Shown: one piece after another, positions 1-10,700 of the stretch
How positions within the stretch are numbered: the stretch's first letter is position 1
Layout of the letters: each line of letters begins with the position of its first letter
From: a virus
DNA length: 42,033 nucleotides
Strand: one strand, 5' to 3'
Virus record (IMG/VR): IMGVR_UViG_3300032073_000062
Span: 1-42,033 of that record
The notes under the pieces: model-generated
Told to the model about the DNA's origin: nothing
Database searches by the model: none
Seen by the model: only the letters and a program-made list of their open reading frames with translations
Translations under genes and position numbers: made by a program

Positions 1-421
1 GTCCTGTACCATCTATGATTACACCCAACTTACCATCTGTATAAAGTTTTAATCTTTGTTTACTTAATGATTTAGCAAATTTTCTCAAACCACTTGTATC
101 GTAATCTACAGGTTTACCTTGTTTATCTACACCTGTTAAATCAGCAAATAACTCATCTGGCATATTGTCAATATCTGTTGTTCCAAAATATTTTTTTAAC
201 AAAAGTTCAAGTTCGTTATCTTGATTTACCATCTTTAAACCTGTCTTAGATACATTTATCTTTTCAGGTATACCGAATAACTTTTGAGCTACAAACGATT
301 TACCACTACCAGGTCCTCCAGCAAGAAATATTGCTTTAAAAATACCAGGATCTCTAGCACCCTCGTTTAATACATCTTCTTCTAAGAATGGTTTTGTTAA
401 AAATTCTGTAAGTTTATTCAT
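1..421 (-). CDS. Partial P-loop kinase/ATPase (C-terminus outside window)
   Basis: The minus-strand frame from the ATG at 421 is open for about 140 codons to the window edge, so the C-terminus is missing. It has a clear Walker A motif, GGPGSGKS, at about residues 35-42, preceded by a hydrophobic strand (IFKAIFLA). It also has a possible substrate-side strand, GVIIDGTG, at the truncated end, as in zeta-toxin-like or polynucleotide/nucleoside kinase folds. Its substrate is unknown. The start lies directly after the endolysin stop (TAA then ATG), so the two genes are probably co-translated. The first 20 residues end in VLNE followed by GA, which also fits an (L/I)-x-E prohead-protease site. It might therefore be a packaged protein, but the peptide differs from the MIKLKDLL tags elsewhere in the window and this idea is weak. 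Confidence 0.75.
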   Translation of the reverse strand, partial: MNKLTEFLTKPFLEEDVLNEGARDPGIFKAIFLAGGPGSGKSFVAQKLFGIPEKINVSKTGLKMVNQDNELELLLKKYFGTTDIDNMPDELFADLTGVDKQGKPVDYDTSGLRKFAKSLSKQRLKLYTDGKLGVIIDGTG

Positions 422-904
422 TTATACTTCCATAGTTCTTCTATACCAACCAAACAAGAATTTTTCTTGTTCAGGTTTTCTATTGACTAAATCATAGTAA
501 TGTTTCAACCTATAACAACGAACTCTAGGTAAAGATGGATTGTATTTCTGTATTGCCGCCAATGTCATTGGGCCAAGACCACCATCTACTTTAAGGTCTG
601 CTTTCTTAGAATTACAAGCTCTTTGTAAAACTTTTACTGCAGTTCCTTTACCTTGATTTACACACATATCAAAATATATGTGCCTGAGTTGTTCGGGCAT
701 CTCATCTACTTTATTTTTATCCCAATAATCTCTTCTATAAATATCAGAAGCTTCTTCTTTCGTTAAATTTTTTATATCAACGTCTGGATAGAAACGTTTT
801 GCAATACCAAAATTGGTTTCTCCGCCTAAATCATTCGGGTCATTTACGTATCCACCCTCGTGATGTAAGGTTATTTCTATTATATCTTTAAATTCTTTTA
901 ACAT
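422..904 (-). CDS. GH108-family endolysin (N-acetylmuramidase)
   Basis: This 160-residue protein is predicted to cleave the glycan strands of host peptidoglycan at the end of infection. The N-terminal half has the glycoside hydrolase 108 signature HEGGYVNDP followed by D.GG.T..GI, and Glu16 is the expected catalytic acid. The second half (roughly residues 88-150), with VDGGLGPMTLAAI, matches the peptidoglycan-binding module usually fused to this family. The length is normal for the family. There is no signal peptide, so release would need a holin; a small two-helix membrane protein at 23245-23559 is a candidate. A good ribosome site (AAAGGAG) precedes the ATG. The gene lies downstream of the tail-fibre region rather than beside the holin candidate. 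Confidence 0.9.
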   Translation of the reverse strand: MLKEFKDIIEITLHHEGGYVNDPNDLGGETNFGIAKRFYPDVDIKNLTKEEASDIYRRDYWDKNKVDEMPEQLRHIYFDMCVNQGKGTAVKVLQRACNSKKADLKVDGGLGPMTLAAIQKYNPSLPRVRCYRLKHYYDLVNRKPEQEKFLFGWYRRTMEV

Positions 905-924
905 TTTATTTCTCCTTTAAGTTT

Positions 925-1410
925 CTAACTACCATCATAAGCAAAAGTGGTAGTTCTTAATGTATTATAATTTGTCACATGGTCATTAAATCCATCACTT
1001 TGACCAGCTTCGTGAAATTTTCCACGTAGTGTAAGAGTAAATACCGCAAATGATTCACCTAGAGTATATTGTGCGGTATAATCTTGATTTGAATTAACAC
1101 TACAAATACCAGGAACATCTCCAGTATCAGACCATGTAAAATTTTGATATCTACTCGCTATTCTTGAAATAAACAAAGATCCTGGTGATGTAAAATTCAT
1201 AGTTGCAGTTGGATTACTACCACCACCACCACTAGTTGGGCTTCTAGAAAGAGTACCAACAATTCCAGCATCAAACATAGACATATTTGTAGCAGTACCA
1301 GTAGAACCTCTTCCATCTGCTGCTAAACTTACCTCAGATGTATAATCACTAGTAGCACCCACTGCTCTACCAAGTTTTCCTAAACTAAGATTATCACCAG
1401 CACTAGGCAT
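925..1410 (-). CDS. Small Gly/Ser/Thr-rich conserved phage protein, probably structural
   Basis: This 161-residue protein is of unrecognised family. It begins MPSAGDNLSLGKLGRAVG and is rich in Gly, Ser and Thr with alternating beta-like segments, no transmembrane helix and no cysteine pattern apart from a single GICSV. Its ATG lies inside the last codons of the giant tail-fibre-like gene (8-base overlap) behind a strong GAGGAG ribosome site, so it is probably translationally coupled to that gene. This suggests a tail-associated or fibre-assembly role. The composition fits a virion surface protein, but nothing in the sequence fixes a function. Confidence 0.7.
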   Translation of the reverse strand: MPSAGDNLSLGKLGRAVGATSDYTSEVSLAADGRGSTGTATNMSMFDAGIVGTLSRSPTSGGGGSNPTATMNFTSPGSLFISRIASRYQNFTWSDTGDVPGICSVNSNQDYTAQYTLGESFAVFTLTLRGKFHEAGQSDGFNDHVTNYNTLRTTTFAYDGS

Positions 1411-1708
1411 TTTTTAACTCCTCTACTTCTTTTTTAAGTTCATCAATTTGCTCTTGTTGTTCTTTTATACCTTCAATTAACAATGGAATCATCTTTTCAT
1501 ATTTAACTGCTTTATATCCACTATCTCTTGTTGTTACTACTTCAGGTAATACCTTTTCCACTTCTTGTGCAATTATACCTACATCGTGACCTTCGTACCC
1601 ATGATGCTCTTCATTTGGTATCCAATCAAATTCCACACCTTGTAATTGTTTTATTTTAAATAAAGAATCTTGAATTGGTGTTGTGTTTTTCTTAAATCTA
1701 ATATCAGA
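1403..1708 (-). other. Peptidase S74 autoprocessing chaperone domain of the giant fibre
   Basis: This segment encodes residues 3667-3767. It starts at the Ser-Asp of SSSDIRFKKN, where the S74 (endosialidase-type) family cleaves itself, and includes the family features GVEFDWIP, GHDVGIIAQEVEKVLPEVV and KAVKYEKMIPLLIEGIKEQ. It ends in a short helical tail. Cleavage is predicted to release an approximately 101-residue C-terminal chaperone after fibre trimerisation. Both residues of the Ser-Asp pair are present, so autocleavage is expected to work. Confidence 0.88.
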
Positions 1709-4700
1709 AGAAGAATAAGCAACAACATCGTTAGCTGCATCTATTCTACCAGTAGTTCCACTTGGTGTGAGGTCACCTACAGAAAGTGCTTTTGCAACTT
1801 TTAATTCTTCTTGAATTTGCATAGATGGATTACCTGATTCATATTGAATGAAAAAGATTTCTTCAAGTTCATCTGCAGTATTATCAGATACCTTAAATGA
1901 CATTCTAGCTGGTTTGTCACCAGCATTCCAAGTGCTACTACGTGTATCTACATCAATCTGAGCAATTACTGATTCAACAGCAGAGTTATTGGCTCTTGCT
2001 TTCCATTGAATTTGTCCAAAAACTTCACCTGCACTAGTAATACCACCATCCGTATTTAGTAGTGTAAGAGTTGCAGGAGCTGCAGTTGTAGTTGATGTAA
2101 TTACACCATGGCCGAATGAACCAGTTCCAGTTGCCATCACATTACCATCACCAGGATCTGCTGCTGTTCCTGCACTAATTCCACCATTGAACCATCCATA
2201 ACCAGGAGATAATACATTACCAGCAGATGTTACTGTTACTCCAGTAGATCCATACCCACCATTTAAGTATAATCCTTCACTATTTAAGTACATAAGACCG
2301 GAATCAGTCATTATAAAACCGTTAGATGTTAAATCATTTGTTAAATCATCACCTAATTGTATTTTAAAATCATCAGAAACATTTACTCCGATTATCCATT
2401 CATCAGCATCATTTTTAAATAACATTCCAGCTTGTTGATTGGCAGCGTGTGATGAATCTACTTTTACACCATATTGATTTCCATTAAAATCACCTAATGC
2501 TGTAGCCTTTATATTAATACTACCAGTAGTATCAATAGAACCTGTAACACGTAAAGAATCCCAAACATCTAAAGAACCTGTAACTGAAACAGGACCTTCG
2601 AGTTCAATAGGAGCTAAACTACTACTAACCGTAAATCTACCAGATCCAAAAAATCCACTCCAATATTTTCCATTATCATTTGTAAAATCAGAATATGTTG
2701 CTCCATCTACAACTCCATGAACTGAAGAGTGTATGCCATACTGTGGTCTAGCTGCCATATCTGTTGAACCAGATAATATTTGTATAATATTTCCTGCAGA
2801 AAGTCTTTGGTTTGAATCACTAAATCTACCATTTACTAAATTTCTAACTCCAATATCAGTACCATCGGATGAATACGGATTGTCTGCTATAGCTTCTCGT
2901 TTCATGGTAAATGTTACACCACGTTGAAATGCACCAGTTCCACCTACGTGTGACGCAATATTAGGAACATAACTAGTTTGACCAACTCCACCTGAAGTAT
3001 TATCAATTACCATTGAACTAGATACTAACGCTATACCAGATAAAGGAGTTGTATTTTCTTTTGCAGACACTAATGATTCTAAAGAACCACCATCATATAT
3101 TTTTCCACCAATTAATACATGACGATTGAAAACTGGATTAGCAGCACTTGGAGTACCTGAACCTGAGAAGTAAGAAAATGAACCAGATTCTCCGTCTAAT
3201 TCTATTCTTTCTCCGTCAAATGATGGTGGATTTACATCGTCTCTTACAACAAAATCTCTACCTAATACTATTTTACCAGCTGATACATTTGGTATAACTT
3301 CAAAATTACCTTTCCACATTTTTCTCATAGCTATATAAGGTCCACTTGTAGCAGTATGTATTTGAAAATTTGAACCTGTAACATACGGATTCTGACCACT
3401 TACAGATATATCATTTGCACCAATTTCAAATCCACCAATCTCACCTGCAGTAGCTTTAACAGTTCCTTGCATTTCTAAACCAGCAGCTGATGCTGATAGT
3501 ACTGTGGTGGTATCATCAGTTTTCAACTCAACTGCTGTACTAGAAATTTTTACGTGTTCTCCGTTAGTAGGCCCTATTGTCGTAGTGGCTCCGTAAGAAG
3601 CTAGTTGATCTCCATTGTCAGCTCTAACAATATTCATTCCGTTAGTTGTGAGTTGAATAGAACCTGCCATAGAACCTGAATGGGTTTGTACATCTGAAAC
3701 TATTGAAGCTGATTGTGCTGATGCTGAAGCGAATGCACTTGCCCCTAACAAAGATGAAGTCGCTTCCGCTAATGAAGCTGATGCCGCAGCACTTACACCT
3801 ATCAATGATGATGTCGCTTCAGAATTTGTTATTCCAGTTTGTAAAGAACCAGTCTCTGCAGCTATCGAGTCTAGTGTATCTGCAGCAGGACCAGATGTTA
3901 CGGTAAAGTGACCTTCAATTCTAGCACCTGACGCAGTGATTTGGTTCATTATTACATCACCATCTGGTTGTAAGTGAAATTTACTAGAACTTATCTGTAT
4001 ATTACCTTCAGAACCACTTACGAATTGATTAGTATCTCCAAAAAAGAATTTTGGTGTAATCACATCAACATTAGAACCACTAATTCTACCACCCTCGAAT
4101 AAGAATCTAGAACCAGTTATTTGACCTGTATTACCATCTAAAACTAATGGTGATGTTTTATCAATGTTAATTGCTGCTCCCATACCAGAATGTGCAGTAC
4201 ATTTATAGTATATAGTGTTTGGTGTGTCTTGTGTTATTTCTATTTCAACGTAAGCTCCACCCGAACCTTGTGTTCCATTTACAGTAACTCCAGTTGAATA
4301 TGTAGTTCCATCTGCTGACGTAGCAAATCTAAATGGATGACTACCATTTGAATCATCAGACACATCAAATCTATATGTGTTACCAGGTATTAATGTCAAG
4401 GATTGTTGTTGTACCCCATTTATATAAAATGCACCACCAGCTGCCGTAACAGTATAAATTATTGTAGAACCATCTCCAGCATCAGCGACACTTTCTATCT
4501 TAGATTCATCTATCCTCATACCACCTATTGTACCATCAGTTGCAGTTATTGAACCACTAATAGCTACCTTGTTATTTTGTGGATCTAAATGGAACATTGA
4601 TGAACTAATCTCTATGTTTCCTTGTGAACCACTTATGAATTGAGCTCCGTCATCTCCAAAGAAAAATCTTCTTGTTAAAACATTTACATTTGAACCACTA

Positions 4701-7700
4701 AGAAATACGTTATCAGATTTGAGAACAAAAGACTTTGTATCTGCACCGTCACCACCACTAACACTTTGACCAAATGATATTAAGTTATTATCATCAGCTT
4801 TGAATAAGAATCCACCACTCGCTGATATAAAAGCTTGAAATTCACTACCACTATAGAAACCCATATGCGGATAGTTTAAGAAAAGTCCTTCACCACTTGG
4901 AGATGGTGGTGTTTCTAGTATTGAACCACTTATGTCTGTCATTATCCTTTCCACCGTAGATGATGATACTGTGGTTATGGTGGAAGCTAGTGATGAAGAT
5001 TGTATCGAAGATGATGCAAATGCCCCACTAGCAAACAAAGAAGCCGATGCGAGTGATTGAACTCCTATCAATGAAGCAGTTAGTTCTGCATTTGATGCAA
5101 ACAATGAACCTGAATCAACCGCTCCTGTTATCTGACTACCTAGTGATGAAGTTGCTGCTAACAAAGATCCTGTTTGTTGGTCAATTGATGATAATGAATT
5201 AGAAAAAGATCCAGTAGTAGAACTTATGGAGTCTATTGTGTCTTGAGCCGGCCCAGCGGTTATTGTCAAGTGACCAGAAAATCTAGCGTTAGAAGCCGTT
5301 ATATCATTCATCACTACATCACCATCAGGTTGTAAGTGGAATCTACTAGAACTAATCTCTATATTACCATCTGAACCACTTACGAATGTAGAATCACCAC
5401 CTAAGAAGAACTTATCTGATAACATATTTATTTTAGAACCACTCATAAACACATTGTCAGCTTTTAGTACAAAAGACTTTGTATCTACTCCATCACCACC
5501 AGATACTGACTGTCCAAATGATATTAAGTTATTATCATCAGCTTTAAATAGAAAACCACCACTTGCAGAAATGAAAGCTTTGTACTCACTACCACTATAG
5601 AAGCCCATGTGTGGATAGTTTAAAAATAATCCCTCTCCACTTGGTGATGGTGGTGTTTCTAGTATTGAACCACTTATGTCTGTCATTATCCTCTCTACAG
5701 TTGAGGAGGAAACTTCTGTAATAGTAGATACTATTGAAGCTGATGTAGATGTAAACGCACCAGATACATTAGCCTCAACTGTATTTAAATCTGTTGCCAA
5801 TGAAGCTGATGCATCCGTAAAAGCACCTGATACTGATGAACTAACATCAGCTAATCCTTGAAACAACGAACCAGTTTCTTGTTCTATTGTTGATAAAGAA
5901 CTTGAAAAAGAACCTGTAGTTGAACTTATTGAATCTATTGTATTTTTAGCACTTCCACCAGTTATATTAATATTACCAGTTATTAAGGCATTAGAAGCTG
6001 TTATTTGTCCGTCTGAATTTAAAACTAAATCATTATCTATATCTGAAATTGTTGTGTTTGTTATATCAAATCCACCGATAGAGGCAGAAACAAAACTAGC
6101 AAAACCTTGATCTGTTATTACTGATTTAGGTGAACCACCAGTAGGTGTTGAAATACTATTAGCTGATAATGAACCCTCTATGGTAACTGCATCCGTGATG
6201 ATACCACCAGATAATAAAAACTTTGAACCAGTAATACCACCGTCTGAATTTAATGTTAAAGAACCATCTGAACTTGATATTGCAGTTGGTGTAATTGCAA
6301 ACCCACCAATTGTACCAGCATTAGCAGTAATAGTACCATCCATAATAACATCACCATCTGGTTTTAAATGAAAATTACTAGAACTAATTTCTATGTTACC
6401 ATTACTTCCACTTACAAATTGTGAACCACCACCTAAGAAAAATCTTTCTCCAAGAATGTTTACATTTGAACCACTTAAAAATACATTATCTGATTTAAGA
6501 ACAAATGATTTTGTTGTTGAACCATCTCCACCAGTTGTAGACTGACCAAATGAAATAAGATTATTGTCGTCTGCTTTAAATAGAAATCCTCCACTTGCGG
6601 ATATAAAAGCCTGATAAGCACTACCACTATAGAAGCCCATGTGTGGATAGTTTAAAAATAATCCCTCTCCACTTGGAGAAACTGGTAGTGATATTAGTGA
6701 ACCACTTATATCGTTTACCATTCTAGCAGCAATGGATTCTGAATTTGAAGTTTGTGTTGTTGCTAAAGATGACGATTGTATTGACGCAGATGCAAAAGCT
6801 CCACTTGCAAATAAAGAACTTGAAGCTACGGCACTAGTTGCAAATAAAGAACCCGATTCAACTGCACTACTAGCAAATAAGGAACCTGATTGAACCGCAC
6901 TTACCGAGTAAGCTGAACTAGATGCATTAGAACTCACACCAATCAATGAAGCGGTAGCTTCTGCGTTCGATGCAAACAATGAACCTGAATCAACAGCTCC
7001 AGTAATTTGATTACCCAATGAACCTGTAGATGTATTTAAGGAAGCAGTTGCCTGTCCCATAACAGACAATCCACTTTCTAAAGAAGCGGTAGCACTACCT
7101 AAAGAATTTACACCACTCTGTAAAGATGCAGTAGTTGCATTCAATGCTGCAAGTTGTGCAGCTGATGGCCCAGCTGTAATTGTTATAGAACCTTCTACTG
7201 CTAAATCACTACCATCCCAAACAAATTTATCACCTAAACTAAAATTACTTCCACTATCTACGTAGAAACCAGTATTAGAATTTCCATGAGTTCCTACACC
7301 ATTGTATAGTTTACCAGCTTGCATTTCTATTCCACCGATAGAACCTGTATTAGCTACTATACCACCTTCTAAGAAAACATTTTGACTATATAAACCAAAA
7401 CCAGCACTTGATGGATTTGTACCATGTAATTTAGCTGAACTTAATCCACTTAAATCACCAAGTCTTGCTTTTAAATCTACAGCATAAATTCCACTACCTG
7501 TTCTTTCAACAATATCTATGTAAGGTGTAGTTTGGTCATTTGGATTTGCATTTAATCTTATAAATCCAGTTCCAACTTTTCCTGTTGATACAATAACTTG
7601 ACTTCCACTATAAGTTTGAGCCGCAGATGGTGTATCTCCTAATGAACCGCTATCACCAGTAATTCCTGAACCATATGCTCTAGACACATAAAGTTTTCCA

Positions 7701-10700
7701 CTAAAATCTGTATTACTAGATGGATTATTACGAGATGCACTTTGTACCAATAAATATTCTGTTGCAAATCCAGTAGCGTTTACTTTCTTAGCAGATAGTA
7801 TTTCATCTGCTACAAATCCACCCACATTGGCGACTGACATCGTAGTATCAGAAGCACCTACCAATCCACCTAAAGAACCAGATAGTACCGTAGAATTTGC
7901 TACATATAATTGACCACCAACTGCATTAACAGTTTCCTTTTCAAATACTGCAGTAGCTAATGTTCCACGAATCCTAGCATTCTCTACTTCAAGAAAACCA
8001 CCAGAAGCTGCTGTCAATCTGAATCCACTTCCTTTCAAATTACTCGCAAAACCCTCAGACTCAATAGTACCATCACTTCTAATAATCATAGAACCACCAG
8101 TAATCTCTTCACTAGTTATAGTCCAACCTGCTATTTCATTTCCAGTTTCACCGAATTTAAATAATGTTTTTGAACTATCTGTACTATCAAGTCCTTCTAT
8201 TCCAAATTTTGGCGAACCAACTGTTCCACCAATTCTTCCTAATGATATTATCGTTGATTCAACATTAGAACCAGTTCTAGCAGTTATTTCTTTATTATAA
8301 GAATCTAATTTAATACCACCATTCGAATCAATAGAAGATATTATCTGTGATGACAAATTCCACGCAGCAATTTGACCAGAAGTAGCAGTAACTTTACCTG
8401 ACATAATAACATCACCACTTGATGATAAATGAAAATTACTTGAGCTTATTTCTACGTTACCATTCGAACCACTTACAAATTGTGAACCTTTCTTTCCTAA
8501 GAAAAACTTTGGAGTTTCTAATGTAATTTCACTACCACTTATATTAGCCCTTGTAGTTTGAATATTTACACCATTACTCGAATCGTATCTTAAAAAGTTT
8601 TGAGCGCCATCACCAACGTAGAATCTTGGAGCTCCACTATTATAACCAAATTGTATTCCTTCATTTCCAAAAGTATGGGAGTTTACAGATATTTCTGCAT
8701 TATTTCCATTTCCATTAAATCTAATTCCACCGCCTGTGCTGGTTATATTATTACCAGTTATATTCCATGCAGCAATTTTACCATCAGTAAATAATACTTT
8801 TGAACCTGTAATTTGTCCACTTGATTTTAGTATTAAATTATCGTTTGAACTTGATATAGCATTTGATGTTACCGCAAATCCACCAATCTGACCTGTAGTA
8901 GCAGTAACACTTCCTTGCATTATTGCATTACCATCTCTATCCAAATGAAATCCACTTGAACTTATTTCTACATTACCATTACTACCACTTATGTATTGTG
9001 ATGATTCTCCTAGATAAAATGTTGGTGTCGCTAGTGTAATTGAACTACCACTCATATGTACTGTTGATGCAGTTATGTCTACGGTAGTTCCATTAAATTT
9101 TATATGACCACCACTTCCTACTGCTGAAAATAATGGTGTTGAACCGCCCGCAACTGCAAGCATTATTCCTATCTCACCATAAGCTTTATCTGGAAGAGCT
9201 ACACCTGGTTGAATAGCTATAAATGGACTATTACTATTACCTCTTATAAGAATCTCTTGACCAGTTCCCAAAGACATTGAGGCTTGTGTTGATGAAAATT
9301 GAACTGCCCCTGTTGAATCAGTAAGTCCAGTATTTGATAAATTCCACCCACCTATAGAACCAGCAGTAGCAGTTACTGTTCCAGCTAATGTAACATCACC
9401 CGTATTTGTTAGATGAAAATTAGAAGAACTAATTTCTACATTACCTTCAGAACCACTTATAAATTGTGCAGTACTTCCTAAGAAAAATTTTGGTGTAGCT
9501 AAAGTAACTGAACTACCACTTAGAGTGGTGTCTCCTGTACTAAATATTTTTATATTACCAGTAGAACCACTTATAAAATTAGTATCGTTACCAAAGTAAA
9601 AATCAGATGAACTTATACTTGTATTTGTTCCATCAAATCTTAAATGACCACCAGCAGCATTACCAACTAAAAAGTGGTTATTACTACCCTGCATGTAAAT
9701 ACCTTTGTTAGTACCATCTATTCCAGTTGGTAATGTACTACCCATTCTGATAAAACCACCTTCACTAGAACTTATAAATAATTGTGTGGCACTTAATTTA
9801 AATACATCAACATCAATTTCTGCAACAGAAGCCGTAACGTCAAAACTATCCGATTTAATACTAACTCCAGTATTGTCCGCGTATAAGTAAGAAGCAGCAG
9901 AACCAACAGCAAATTTAAAGGTGCCATCTGTATCTAGTCCCATTCTTAAACCACCTGCCAAATCACCTTTATTAAATGTAGAACCACTACCCATAACTAT
10001 TAATTGATCTTCAGAACTCATTGTAACTGAATTAGGACCTGTACCTGCAGTTAAAGCTCCATCTTCAATTGTCCAACCACCAACTTCACCAGCAGTAGCT
10101 GTAATTGTACCACCCAAGTCTATGTTACTTGCAGTTATATTTCCTTCATGGTCAACTTTAAAAGCACTTGAACTAATAAATAAATCTTCTGTTGAGTTTC
10201 CAAGTTCAACTCCAGTCGTAGTTATTTTAGTATTTGCAATATTAAATCCACCTATAGTACCACCAGTAGCTGTAATTTCACCTGACATGGTTACATCACC
10301 GTCAGCTGTTAATTCAAAATTAGAAGATGATATTTGTAAATTACCTTGTGAACCACTAATAAAGTTTGCAGGACTGTGTGTTTTTCCTAAAAAGAATGTA
10401 GATGTCTTTACATCAAACAAAGATGGTTTTGTTCTAAACTTTAAATAACTTTCATCAACTCCTGTTGTACCATCATGTATCTCTATACCAGCACCTTCAT
10501 AGTTATCAGACTCATCTGGTAAAACAGAACCACTAAAAATCATGAATCCACCTTTACCATGTAAAGATGCACTTTCGAATCCCTCATACCCGACTGACCT
10601 AACAAAAGCCGAGTTGATACCAGCTGCTTCTATTCCACTACCTGCAGCATTACCCATAAATAATGAACCAGTAAGTAGGTTGTCACTACCATCAATTATA

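Noticed and set aside
735-745. TATAAATATC-like motif inside the endolysin gene
   Set aside because: It lies in coding sequence (codons for Asp-Ile-Tyr-Arg) and shows that the short form of the motif occurs by chance in this AT-rich genome.
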